A stretch of DNA of 20,807 nt, taken from NCBI GenBank assembly GCA_910579845.1, contig CAJTWL010000034.1, positions 1 through 20,807 of the forward strand, read 5' to 3'. This DNA comes from an uncultured Muribaculaceae bacterium (GTDB taxonomy: Bacteria; Bacteroidota; Bacteroidia; Bacteroidales; Muribaculaceae). A program made the position numbers and the translations under genes. The notes below the pieces were generated by a model, which had not been told where the DNA came from, ran no database searches, and was given only the letters and a program-made list of their open reading frames with translations. Of the stretch, positions 6,892-14,291 are shown in pieces. How positions within the stretch are numbered: position 1 is the stretch's first letter; every line of letters starts with the position of its first letter.

Positions 6892-8027
6892 TGACCTGGA
6901 TCATTCTCATAATATTTATTGGACTTTTAGCTGAAGGAGCCGCTTTATACCCGCAACGCAATATAATATCTTATGAACAATCTATATTAGCATCGAAGAT
7001 ATGTATGGGTGCTCTTATCCTGACATTAACATTAATGGTGGGATTTTGGGGCATTGTTGCTCAAGACCACGATGCATATATAAATGCATATAACTCTTTC
7101 AACGGCTATAGCTTTTACGATATATTTGACAATGTCACTGACTTGCTGGCCAAGCAAGCCATAGGCATGGAACTGGGATATAACGTAATCAATGTTCTGG
7201 GACATTATTTGAACTTGAAAGCTCCTTTGTTCCTGACTTTGACAGCATTGTTTGTCAATACCTGCGTTGTAAAGTTTATTTATAATTATCCACATCCCGT
7301 TTTATCGCTGTTCTTTCTCCTGTCGATGAATTTTTTTCTTCAAGAAGCAAACCTTGTGCGTCAGATACTGGCCATGGCTATTTTTATATTATCTATAAGA
7401 CCGTTGCTTGAAGGGAAATGGAAATCATACTTATTATTGATCTTTGTGGCAACCTTATTTCATACATCGGCTATAATCCTTTCGTTATTGGTCTTGTTTG
7501 AATTTGTCAGAACAAAAAATGCTCAAGCAATCGCATACTATTCTCTTATAGGAATATGGGCTATCTCAATCATGGTAATGTTTGGAATAGTATCCTTTGA
7601 TATCGCATCGATATTTATAGACTCATCCTATTCGATATATGCAGTAGACGACAATGGGATTGGTATGGAAGTGTCTTTCATGAATATAGCGTTTCATAAT
7701 ATTGTGGCGATTGCATTGTTGCTTTGTTATAAAACTCTTAAAGTCAAATCCAAGATATTTTACTATGCGGTTATTTTGATAACTGTAAGTTGCATTAATA
7801 TCTCGTACGCATTCCCTAATTTCTTTCGATTTGCCACTTATTTTAGTGTTATATTTTTCGTATTCGCCATATATCTTTTTTCAAAATCAGAAAAATGGAG
7901 ATTCGGAGTCTATAGTATCCCAATACTCGCACTTCAGATATATTGTAGCCTAAGACTTTTGCTGTTCTTTGTTATCGAAGATAATATTTTTGGTTCCAAG
8001 TCTTACTCACTGAATGACCTTTTATAA
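6891..8027 (+). CDS. wzy: O-antigen/EPS polymerase, EpsG family (Wzy)
   Basis: 378 residues of multi-pass membrane protein with about ten hydrophobic segments. The pattern is that of EpsG/Wzy-type polymerases: an early loop rich in Asp/Tyr/Asn after the second helix (D-H-D-A-Y-I-N-A-Y-N), then E-A-N-L-V-R-Q-I-L-A-M-A-I-F near residue 155, a conserved R-Q motif in this family, and L-F-H-T-S-A near 200. It would join repeat units at the periplasmic face. Such polymerases are poorly conserved, so assignment rests on topology, the R-Q-x-L-A motif and the position directly after wzx. The start overlaps the wzx stop by one base. Confidence 0.82.
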   Translation: MTWIILIIFIGLLAEGAALYPQRNIISYEQSILASKICMGALILTLTLMVGFWGIVAQDHDAYINAYNSFNGYSFYDIFDNVTDLLAKQAIGMELGYNVINVLGHYLNLKAPLFLTLTALFVNTCVVKFIYNYPHPVLSLFFLLSMNFFLQEANLVRQILAMAIFILSIRPLLEGKWKSYLLLIFVATLFHTSAIILSLLVLFEFVRTKNAQAIAYYSLIGIWAISIMVMFGIVSFDIASIFIDSSYSIYAVDDNGIGMEVSFMNIAFHNIVAIALLLCYKTLKVKSKIFYYAVILITVSCINISYAFPNFFRFATYFSVIFFVFAIYLFSKSEKWRFGVYSIPILALQIYCSLRLLLFFVIEDNIFGSKSYSLNDLL

Positions 8028-8032
8028 TCTTT

Positions 8033-9268
8033 ATGAAAACTTTATTCCAAATAAATTTAAGTGTCAACTGTTTAAGCACCGGCAAGATTGCTGAGGATAT
8101 TGGTATGGCAGCCATGCACGCGGGGTGGAAAAGTTATATTGCAGGCGCTGTAATCGGGAAAAATCCAAGCAAAAGCAATGTAATCAAGATTGGAAGTTCC
8201 AATTATATATACCTGCCATATTTTGAGAGCTTGCTTTTTGACAATCATTGCTTAGGACTTTCATCCCGATTGGCAACCAAACGACTCATAGCGGAGATTG
8301 AGCGAATCAAGCCGAACATTATACAACTCCATACTATTCATGCATATTATCTAAATCTTAAATTGCTGTTTGAATATTTCGCTACAATAGATATTCCAAT
8401 AGTTTGGACTCTTCATGATTGTTGGTCTTTTACAGGTCATTGTGCGTACTTTGACGCTATTGGATGTAATCATTGGAAAACACACTGTCAAAAATGCCCA
8501 CAATTAAAAGAATATCCCAAAAGTTTGGGATTAATAGATAATTCGTGGAATAATTATAATTTGAAAAAGAAATTGTTTACTTCGTTGGATAGTCGTTTAC
8601 ATTTAATTACAGTTTCTCAATGGCTCTTAAGTTTAGTAAAGGAATCGTTTTTGAGTGGTGTACATTCAGAGGTGATATACAATGGAATAAATACCAATAT
8701 TTATAAACCGAACAATAATAATTCATTCATATCAACTCTGGGATTTGAAAATAAAAAGATTCTTCTCGGAGTTGCATCCGCATGGGGAGAAAGAAAAGGT
8801 CTGAAGGATTATATCGCTTTATCAAAAATACTGCCTGATGACATCCGTATAATTCTTGTGGGTCTGAAAAAGGAGCAAATTAATAGCCTACCTCCCAATA
8901 TCATAGGTATAGAGAAAACCGAAAATGTTTATCAGTTGACAGAGCTGTATTCTAACGCAAGTATAATTTTGAATCTGTCGGTAGAAGAAACCTTCGGGCT
9001 AACGACGGTAGAAGGCATGGCGTGTGGTACCCCCGGCATCGTTTACGACAAAACCGCGAGTCCTGAATTAATAACAACCGAAACAGGCTCTATAGTTAAA
9101 GCCCATGACATTCAGAGCTTAAAGAAAACGATAGAAAACGTGATGGCTAAAGACAAAAGTTGGTATTCACAAAATTGCATTAATAGAGTCCAGACATTCT
9201 TTAATGCAGACAAGCAATACAAAAAATATATCGAACTCTACGACTCTCTTATCGGCACACACAATTGA
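8033..9268 (+). CDS. Glycosyltransferase family 4 (Cys-rich motif subtype)
   Basis: 411 residues, GT-B fold. W-T-L-H-D-C-W-S-F-T-G-H-C (125-137) is a signature of a GT4 subgroup common in Bacteroidales; together with C145, C152 and C155 it makes a cysteine cluster that could bind metal (inference). The nucleotide-binding C-terminal domain shows S-V-E-E-T-F-G-L-T-T-V-E-G-M-A-C-G-T-P (316-334), in which E319-x7-E327 is the usual retaining GT4 motif. It would add a sugar to the lipid-linked unit on the cytoplasmic side. It starts five bases after the polymerase gene and is the last gene before the rearranged non-coding stretch. Confidence 0.9.
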   Translation: MKTLFQINLSVNCLSTGKIAEDIGMAAMHAGWKSYIAGAVIGKNPSKSNVIKIGSSNYIYLPYFESLLFDNHCLGLSSRLATKRLIAEIERIKPNIIQLHTIHAYYLNLKLLFEYFATIDIPIVWTLHDCWSFTGHCAYFDAIGCNHWKTHCQKCPQLKEYPKSLGLIDNSWNNYNLKKKLFTSLDSRLHLITVSQWLLSLVKESFLSGVHSEVIYNGINTNIYKPNNNNSFISTLGFENKKILLGVASAWGERKGLKDYIALSKILPDDIRIILVGLKKEQINSLPPNIIGIEKTENVYQLTELYSNASIILNLSVEETFGLTTVEGMACGTPGIVYDKTASPELITTETGSIVKAHDIQSLKKTIENVMAKDKSWYSQNCINRVQTFFNADKQYKKYIELYDSLIGTHN

Positions 9269-9303
9269 ATTTGAGAAAGGCCTATTGAACGTGTCTTATT
9301 GAT

Positions 9304-9496
9304 GAAGTTGTTTAGACTAATTTACGAATGTTAAAAATAAAGTTGTCTTGATTCTTTTATCAACCTTTGCGTCCTATTTTGGTGTCTTCCTTCCCTCTCA
9401 TCGGTGCCAACCGGAAGGTTTGCCGCTTCTTCGATGAAAGCAACACGCTCAAAATATGACTGCAAATATTAATAAAAAATTAGTCTAAACAACTTC
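9304..9496. mobile_element. MITE-like element or IS remnant with perfect 20-bp inverted repeats
   Basis: GAAGTTGTTTAGACTAATTT at 9304-9323 is repeated exactly in inverse complement at 9477-9496. The trinucleotide GAT flanks both outer ends (9301-9303 and 9497-9499), consistent with a 3-bp target duplication. The interior (about 150 bases) contains no complete transposase; short open stretches exist on both strands, for example + codons reading L-I-G-A-N-R-K-V-C-R-F-F-D before a stop near 9459, possibly an IS remnant. It is therefore either a non-autonomous element or an internally deleted insertion sequence. The parent family is not recognised. Confidence 0.68.
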
Positions 9497-9688
9497 GATA
9501 TCAAACAATGTTGTTTCAAAATTAAATAACAACAGAAAAACGACACGCTCTATCGACTTTGACCGATATTACTCGTTTTCCAAGAGACTTTTTAATAAAG
9601 ATAACATGCTGTCGTATAAAACATTAGTGAATATATCCAAATATAAAACACTTACATTCAGATTGTTGGACTGTATTTTCTTTGAAGG

Positions 9689-9696
9689 AAGGAGGG
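9689..9696 (+). promoter_or_regulatory. Unusually strong Shine-Dalgarno sequence before the GT4 start
   Basis: AAGGAGGG lies 7 bases before the ATG at 9704, an almost ideal match to the 16S anti-SD. Most genes in the window have none, as expected for Bacteroidota. Here it falls in codons for the last residues of the upstream relic frame, so it may be partly fortuitous. It supports 9704 as the start. Confidence 0.6.
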
Positions 9697-9703
9697 TAGA
9701 CTG

Positions 9704-10924
9704 ATGAAGATCGTTTGTTTGATGGGTATTCTTCCTGATTTGTATTATGATGAGATATTGGCAAATAGCCGTGGTGCAGTCGAGTTTGCGGCAGATGCAT
9801 TGCAAAAATCAATAATAGCAGGTCTTTCGGAAAATCTCAAGAAACCGGATGTTATAAATCTGCCATATTTACGTCCATGGCCGAAACAATATAAAAAGAT
9901 ATTTTCACCGCCTTCCTTTATTGAGGAGTGCAATACATATGTATTAAACAACAAGCAGTTCCTGAATATAACCGGACTAAATTTACTTGATCGCTATAGA
10001 GTTGCCTATAATGCGTTGATTAAGTACTGCAAGAAGAATAGCTCTGAAGATGTAATAGTATTGATTTATGCAATAAGTACTCCGTTTATAAAAGCCGCAG
10101 TTGATGCAAAAAAAAGATTCTCAAATTTGAAGATTATCTTGATAGCTCCAGACCTGCCGGAATATATGTCAGATGATGATGGTATTTTACGAAGTTATTT
10201 AAAGAGAATCAATAATCGCCTTCTGGAGTCTTTTTATCGAAGCATTGATGGATTTGTAGTTCTGACGAAATATATGGCAGATCGTCTTATATCTAACAAT
10301 CAACCCTTTGTGGTTGTGGAAGGGATATATAATCCATCTGATAATGAGCCTTACAAGCCATTTAATAAATCAAATAAAAAATTGATTATATATACCGGAA
10401 CACTTGACCGACGATATAATGTGATGGATTTGATTGAGACCGCAAGGTGGCTGAACAGAGATGATTTTGTTCTTGAACTTTACGGAACTGGCGATACCCA
10501 GCAGGAAATAATCGAAATATCAAGAACAGACCATAGAATAAAGTATTGTGGAATAATTCCAAGAAAGGAGATTTTGTGTCGACAGCAACAGGCTTTCCTT
10601 TTAGTCAATCCCAGAAAAGGGAATATGGAATTTACTAAGTATTCCTTTCCTTCAAAGACTATGGAATATCTTGCTTCGGGAACTCCTACATTAATCAATC
10701 GCATGGAAGGAATCCCTAAAGAATATTACAAATATTGCTTTTGCCCTGATTCCGATGAAAATATTAAGTTCACACAGCTACTTAACCAAATTCTTGATAT
10801 GGATATTGATGTGTTGAAAAAAATCGGAGATGATGCCCGGAATTTTATTTTGACACAAAAAAATCCTAAAGTACAAACACATAAAATATTAGAGTTAATA
10901 ACAAACATATTGAACCATAAGTGA
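9704..10924 (+). CDS. Glycosyltransferase family 4
   Basis: 406 residues, GT-B fold. The N-terminal domain starts M-K-I-V-C-L-M-G-I-L-P. The C-terminal domain begins with I-I-Y-T-G-T-L-D-R-R-Y-N-V (about 228-240), then L-Y-G-T-G-D and, near 308-330, the donor-binding segment F-T-K-Y-S-F-P-S-K-T-M-E-Y-L-A-S-G-T-P, the GT4 pattern F-P-S-K-x-x-E-Y-L. It transfers a sugar of unknown identity during repeat-unit assembly. An A8 run at 10108-10115 is in frame. The start at 9704 is supported by a strong SD and by overlap with the stop of an upstream relic frame. Base composition is AT-rich like the genes before it and unlike the capE gene that follows. Confidence 0.88.
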   Translation: MKIVCLMGILPDLYYDEILANSRGAVEFAADALQKSIIAGLSENLKKPDVINLPYLRPWPKQYKKIFSPPSFIEECNTYVLNNKQFLNITGLNLLDRYRVAYNALIKYCKKNSSEDVIVLIYAISTPFIKAAVDAKKRFSNLKIILIAPDLPEYMSDDDGILRSYLKRINNRLLESFYRSIDGFVVLTKYMADRLISNNQPFVVVEGIYNPSDNEPYKPFNKSNKKLIIYTGTLDRRYNVMDLIETARWLNRDDFVLELYGTGDTQQEIIEISRTDHRIKYCGIIPRKEILCRQQQAFLLVNPRKGNMEFTKYSFPSKTMEYLASGTPTLINRMEGIPKEYYKYCFCPDSDENIKFTQLLNQILDMDIDVLKKIGDDARNFILTQKNPKVQTHKILELITNILNHK

Positions 10925-10946
10925 ATTACCTAATAATCATTATCAT

Positions 10947-12020
10947 ATGTCAATCTTTAAAGATAAAACTCTCTTGATAACAGGAGGAACCGGCTCGTTC
11001 GGCAATGCAGTGCTTCGACGGTTTCTTGACTCAGACATCAAAGAAATACGCATTTTCAGCCGCGATGAGAAGAAACAGGACGATATGCGCCATCGGCTGC
11101 AATCGCCCAAGGTAAAATACTATATCGGCAATGTACGAGACAAGAGATCCGTCGATATAGCAATGCGTGGTGTGGACTACGTATTCTCCGCGGCCGCGCT
11201 GAAGCAGGTGCCCTCTTGCGAGTTCTTTCCTATGGAAGCAACCCGCACCAATGTAGAAGGTACTGAAAATGTTCTTTTATCTGCCATTGAGCATGGGGTA
11301 AAGAATGTTGTGGTTCTTTCCACCGATAAGGCTGCTTATCCTATCAACGCAATGGGTATATCGAAAGCATTGATGGAGAAAGTGGCAATTGCCAAAGGAC
11401 GCGAATTGGGTGAAGATGCCGCAACCACTATATGCTGCACGCGCTATGGAAATGTAATGGCATCGCGAGGCTCGGTGATTCCCTTGTGGGTTGACCAGAT
11501 GATGGCAGGCAAGCCTATCACCATTACTGACCCGGAGATGACACGCTTCATGATGACGCTTGATGATGCAGTCGACCTCGTAATCTACGCGTTCACCAAC
11601 GGACACAACGGTGACCTTTTCGTGCAGAAAGCCCCGGCCGCTACCCTTTCGACTCTTGCACAAGCCTTGAAAGAGATATATTCCAGGGTTGACCCGAAAT
11701 ACGGTGATACCGAGGTCAAGGTAATAGGTACACGCCACGGTGAGAAACTGTACGAGACTCTCGTAACCCGCGAGGAGATGGCGAAGGCTATCGACATGGG
11801 AGACTATTACCGCATACCGTGCGACACCCGAGACCTGAACTACGACAAGTTCTTCACCGTAGGCAATGAGGATGTGGCAAAAATTGAAGACTATCACAGC
11901 CACAACACCCGCCGGCTTGACGTGGAGGGAATGAAGGAGCAACTTATGCGTCTCCGCTTCATTCAGGCAGACCTCGGAATGATCGAGTCAGACACCAAAC
12001 GCGAAATCCGAAGCGAATGA
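10947..12020 (+). CDS. capE: UDP-GlcNAc 4,6-dehydratase / 5-epimerase (CapE/WbjB/FnlA)
   Basis: 357 residues, extended short-chain dehydrogenase of the polysaccharide biosynthesis CapD-like family. NAD(P) motif T-G-G-T-G-S-F-G (12-19), S-A-A-A-L-K-Q-V-P near 81-89, L-S-T-D-K-A-A (124-130) and the catalytic M-x3-K pair M136/K140 in N-A-M-G-I-S-K. In the family, the M-G-x-x-K and S-T-D-K motifs define soluble inverting 4,6-dehydratases that also act at C5. It converts UDP-GlcNAc to UDP-2-acetamido-2,6-dideoxy-L-arabino-4-hexulose, the first step to UDP-L-FucNAc. The pathway partners capF and capG lie downstream, separated by inserted small genes. It is distinctly more GC-rich than the preceding glycosyltransferase genes. 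Confidence 0.95.
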   Translation: MSIFKDKTLLITGGTGSFGNAVLRRFLDSDIKEIRIFSRDEKKQDDMRHRLQSPKVKYYIGNVRDKRSVDIAMRGVDYVFSAAALKQVPSCEFFPMEATRTNVEGTENVLLSAIEHGVKNVVVLSTDKAAYPINAMGISKALMEKVAIAKGRELGEDAATTICCTRYGNVMASRGSVIPLWVDQMMAGKPITITDPEMTRFMMTLDDAVDLVIYAFTNGHNGDLFVQKAPAATLSTLAQALKEIYSRVDPKYGDTEVKVIGTRHGEKLYETLVTREEMAKAIDMGDYYRIPCDTRDLNYDKFFTVGNEDVAKIEDYHSHNTRRLDVEGMKEQLMRLRFIQADLGMIESDTKREIRSE

Positions 12021-12098
12021 CGGTATGTTATAGCTTCTATTTACAATTATTAACAATTTTAACAACCCGATTCTGAACCTATCTGTCCGATATTTGGT

Positions 12099-12106
12099 TA
12101 TCTTTG
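12099..12106 (+). promoter_or_regulatory. Bacteroidota -7 box (TATCTTTG) upstream of the antitoxin
   Basis: TATCTTTG is a perfect match to the Bacteroidetes -7 consensus TAnnTTTG, 19 bases before the antitoxin ATG, predicting a short leader. No clear TTTG -33 element is seen at the usual distance upstream. The 105-base gap after capE is the natural place for a promoter serving the toxin-antitoxin pair and possibly capF. Confidence 0.55.
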
Positions 12107-12125
12107 CAAAAAGATTCGAAACGGT

Positions 12126-12329
12126 ATGGCACAATACACCCTCACACTGAAGACTCAGGAGGATTACAAATTCATCAAGAAGCTTCTGAAGGCTTTTGAC
12201 GGAGCCTCCATACGTCCTGTTGAAACCAGGAAGTCTCATCTTGAAAAAGTCTTGGATGAGGTCAGACAGGGAAAGGTTGTGGGTCCCTTCCACTCTACAG
12301 AGGAACTCATGGCTGATCTTTTAAGCTGA
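12126..12329 (+). CDS. Antitoxin of a DinJ/YafQ-like (RelBE superfamily) pair
   Basis: 67 residues. A short N-terminal beta strand (Y-T-L-T-L-K-T) is followed by a charged helix and a C-terminal tail E-E-L-M-A-D-L-L-S, typical of small toxin-binding antitoxins in Bacteroidota. No helix-turn-helix is evident, so DNA binding, if any, would be through the N-terminal region as a dimer. Its stop overlaps the toxin start (TGATG), the standard antitoxin-first arrangement. A -7 promoter box lies just upstream. The pair sits between capE and capF and interrupts the UDP-FucNAc pathway genes. The antitoxin appears intact while the toxin is broken. Role is inferred mainly from the partner, whose C-terminal half is recognisable. 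Confidence 0.72.
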   Translation: MAQYTLTLKTQEDYKFIKKLLKAFDGASIRPVETRKSHLEKVLDEVRQGKVVGPFHSTEELMADLLS

Positions 12330-12605
12330 TGTATACCGTTCTACGCTCAACTGCTTTTAAACGGGCTTTCAAACGTTGTGTAAAAAGAGGATTGGATGTT
12401 TCCGAATTTGAAAATGTTGTCAATCTTCTTAGGGAAACCGGTTCGCTTCCAAAAAAAATACAAACCGCACAAATTAAACTCCAGATTCAACTTTGCATGG
12501 GAATGTCATATTGAACCTGATTGGCTGTTGGTGTGGGAGCAAGACGACAACGAACTCACTTTATTACTTATCGACACAGGTACACATTCAGACATTTTCG
12601 GGTAA
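12329..12605 (+). pseudogene. yafQ: YafQ-family mRNA interferase toxin, frameshifted at A8
   Basis: Reading from ATG 12329 gives a RelE/YafQ N-terminus (S-T-A-F-K-R-A-F-K-R-C-V-K-R-G) but leaves frame at an A8 run (12451-12458) and stops at 12514 after 61 residues. Deleting one A restores a 91-residue protein with the YafQ signature: Y-K-P-H-K-L, then W-E-C-H-I-E-P-D-W-L-L-V-W and T-G-T-H-S-D-I-F at the C-terminus. These supply the family's catalytic histidines and Asp-Trp, all downstream of the break, so the protein as written would be inactive. YafQ-type toxins cleave mRNA on the ribosome. Mutation, transcriptional slippage at the A run or a sequence error could each explain the break. It ends 12 bases before capF. 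Confidence 0.82.
12451..12458 (+). repeat. A8 tract at the toxin frameshift
   Basis: Eight A where seven keep the YafQ frame. Two other A8 tracts in the window (5862-5869 and 10108-10115) are in frame within intact genes, so the tract length itself is not suspect. Confidence 0.7.
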
Positions 12606-12617
12606 AATACCCATAAA

Positions 12618-13835
12618 ATGTCCAAAGGACTTAAAGTTTTAGTCACCGGCGCCAAGGGTTTTGTCGGCAGGAACCTTTGCGCACAGCTCAACAATATCAA
12701 AGAGGGGAAAGCCCAGAACTATGCCGTGCAGATCGAAGAGGTGTTCGAGTACGATATCGATTCTACTCCGGAGGATCTTGACCGCTATTGCCGAGAGACA
12801 GACTTCGTGTTCAATCTTGCAGGCGTGAACCGTCCAAAAGAGAACGACGAGTTCTTCAATGGTAATTTCGGATTCGCATCCACGTTGCTTGACACCTTGA
12901 AGAAACACGGCAATACCTGCCCTGTCATGCTGTCATCGTCCATACAGGCTACACTTATCGGACGCTATGCCGCCAGCGATTATGGCAAGAGCAAGCTTGC
13001 CGGAGAAGAACTTTTCTTCGACTACGGCAAGGAAACCGGAGCCAAGGTGCTCGTCTACCGCTTCCCCAACCTCTTCGGCAAGTGGTGCCGTCCAAACTAT
13101 AACTCAGCCGTAGCAACGTTCTGCAACAATATTGCCAACGATCTGCCGATTCAGGTCAACGATCCGTCAGTTGAACTTGAACTGCTATATATCGATGACC
13201 TTGTCGAAGAGATGATTGCAGCACTCAGCGGAAATGAACATCACTGTGAATTCAACGGAACCGAGGCGGTCAACCAAAAGGATGGACGCTACTGTTACGT
13301 ACCCACTACCTTTCATGTTACCCTCGGTCAGATCGTTGACCTACTGCATCAGTTCGCCAGACTGCCACAGACGCTGACTATTCCCGAAATCCCGACCGAC
13401 AGTTTCACCAAACGGCTGTTCTCGACCTATCTGAGCTATCTGCCTAAGGAAAAAGCCGTGTTCGATCTCAAAATGAACTGCGACAACCGTGGTTCGTTTA
13501 CCGAACTGGTCCACACTCCAAACTGCGGACAGGTGAGCATAAATATCTCCAAGCCCGGCATAACCAAAGGTCAGCACTGGCACAACACCAAGTGGGAGCA
13601 GTTCATCGTAGTAAAAGGACACGGACTCATTCAAATGCGCAAAGAGGGAACGGACAAAGTCCTTGAATACGAAGTCTCTGGTGACAAGATCCAATCCGTT
13701 ATAATGCTCCCCGGCTACACCCACAACATCATAAACTTGTCCGAAACCGAAGACCTTGTGACAGTAATGTACTGTAATGAAATCTTCGATCCCGCACACC
13801 CTGACACTTATTTCGATAAAGTCGAAATAAATTAA
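12618..13835 (+). CDS. capF: UDP-2-acetamido-2,6-dideoxy-L-talose synthase, bifunctional (CapF/WbjC/FnlB)
   Basis: 405 residues, two domains. The N-terminal short-chain reductase domain has the nucleotide motif T-G-A-K-G-F-V-G (10-17) and a conserved S-S-S-I-Q-A segment followed by Y-G-K-S-K-L (SDR Tyr/Lys pair). The C-terminal cupin (about 290-405) shows G-Q-H-W-H-N-T-K-W-E-Q (318-328) and P-G-Y-T-H-N (365-370), giving the H320, H322, E327, H369 metal set seen in CapF. Known role: the cupin epimerises C3 of the CapE product and the SDR domain reduces C4, giving UDP-2-acetamido-2,6-dideoxy-L-talose. Length matches the family slightly on the long side. It starts 12 bases after the broken toxin gene. 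Confidence 0.94.
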   Translation: MSKGLKVLVTGAKGFVGRNLCAQLNNIKEGKAQNYAVQIEEVFEYDIDSTPEDLDRYCRETDFVFNLAGVNRPKENDEFFNGNFGFASTLLDTLKKHGNTCPVMLSSSIQATLIGRYAASDYGKSKLAGEELFFDYGKETGAKVLVYRFPNLFGKWCRPNYNSAVATFCNNIANDLPIQVNDPSVELELLYIDDLVEEMIAALSGNEHHCEFNGTEAVNQKDGRYCYVPTTFHVTLGQIVDLLHQFARLPQTLTIPEIPTDSFTKRLFSTYLSYLPKEKAVFDLKMNCDNRGSFTELVHTPNCGQVSINISKPGITKGQHWHNTKWEQFIVVKGHGLIQMRKEGTDKVLEYEVSGDKIQSVIMLPGYTHNIINLSETEDLVTVMYCNEIFDPAHPDTYFDKVEIN

Positions 13836-13853
13836 AAACGAAAAATGAAATTT

Positions 13854-14207
13854 TCAGTGGGTGCTCTTGAGTGTCTTCAAGCTGCTTGCTAAAAGTTTTA
13901 GAATTTCTCGACAATCCTCGATAAGAGACTGATATTGTGTTTCAGATAGATAATCGGTTTTCTTAAGCAATTCCAACCAATACTCACTTTCTCCAGCCTC
14001 TTTTAAAGAGATATGAAGTTTAGTGATAAAATCAGCTTTGGATTGAGCATATTCCGATTCACTGATATTTGCACCAATGGAAGTGCCTGAGCGTAACAAC
14101 TGTTTTGAAATCACCATTTCCCTCTTTTCTTGAGAAAGATATTTGTAAAGATTGACAATGCGAATTGCAAAATTAAGGCTCTTTGATTTTAAAATATTGT
14201 CTTTCAT
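13854..14207 (-). CDS. Four-helix bundle protein (S23 / Avd-like family)
   Basis: 117 residues from ATG at 14207 to a TGA at 13854-13856; an upstream in-frame ATG at 14231 is less likely because a promoter box lies between. The sequence shows the TIGR02436-type pattern: L-N-F-A-I-R-I-V-N-L-Y-K-Y-L, then Q-L-L-R-S-G-T-S-I-G-A-N-I-S-E-S (42-57), F-I-T-K-L-H-I-S-L-K-E-A-G-E-S-E-Y-W-L near 65-83 and a final helix. Family members occur in 23S rRNA intervening sequences and as Avd accessory proteins of diversity-generating retroelements; most stand-alone copies have no known role. It is convergent with capF, antisense to the operon, and splits capF from capG. No reverse transcriptase or variable repeat is seen nearby. 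Confidence 0.88.
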   Translation of the reverse strand: MKDNILKSKSLNFAIRIVNLYKYLSQEKREMVISKQLLRSGTSIGANISESEYAQSKADFITKLHISLKEAGESEYWLELLKKTDYLSETQYQSLIEDCREILKLLASSLKTLKSTH

Positions 14208-14211
14208 GCCA

Positions 14212-14219
14212 CAAAGATA
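14212..14219 (-). promoter_or_regulatory. -7 promoter box for the antisense four-helix-bundle gene
   Basis: On the minus strand 14219-14212 reads TATCTTTG, a perfect TAnnTTTG box, with TTGCA about 23 bases further upstream (14245-14241) as a loose -33. The box ends only 4 bases before the ATG at 14207, so transcription would begin at or next to the start codon, implying a nearly leaderless mRNA. Confidence 0.5.
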
Positions 14220-14291
14220 AGTCTTTATCACCGATTATATTGCAACTCTGTCAATTTTTCATTTTTCAATTTTAATTTTTAATTCAAAAGC

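Larger units (their letters stand above)
9284..9704 (+). pseudogene. Relic of a dead gene (possibly a glycosyltransferase) split by the MITE-like element
   Basis: A frame is open from 9489 to a TGA at 9702-9704, whose last base is the A of the next gene's ATG (TGATG), like a normal operon junction. Conceptually removing the element at 9304-9496 plus one copy of the flanking GAT joins this frame to the codons before the element. The result reads E-R-V-L-L-I-S-N-N-V-V-S then L-N-N-N-R-K-T, which resembles the N-terminus of GT4 enzymes with N-N-N-G-K-T. The expected start would be the ATT at 9284. Only about 75 codons remain, so the body of the gene must have been deleted. That it is a relic is moderately supported by the rejoined frame and the stop/start overlap; its family is a guess. 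Confidence 0.4.
13831..14284. other. Probable inserted cassette carrying the antisense four-helix-bundle gene
   Basis: The minus-strand gene between capF and capG is bordered by AT-rich imperfect inverted ends. ATTAAAAACGAAAAATGAAA starts at 13831, and the complement of the right end (up to about 14284) contains ATTAAAAA and the same 11-mer GAAAAATGAAA (left 13840-13850, right 14257-14267). The ends cover the last bases of capF and run up to the capG leader. This suggests a small insertion as a unit. The repeat is low-complexity, so the exact borders are uncertain. Confidence 0.42.

Noticed and set aside
9569..9812. Minus-strand open frames of 60-80 codons across the GT4 start
   Set aside because: They overlap the well-supported GT4 start and show no family motif. 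The opposite-strand relic frame explains the open reading.
11277..11942. 221-codon open frame on the minus strand
   Set aside because: It lies wholly within capE, whose motifs are clear; the translation shows no recognisable domain and is an antisense shadow.
13341..13799. 152-codon open frame on the minus strand
   Set aside because: Antisense to the cupin domain of capF with no domain signature; a shadow of the real gene.
13854..14231. Diversity-generating retroelement suggested by the Avd-like gene
   Set aside because: No reverse transcriptase, template repeat or variable repeat was found in the window.
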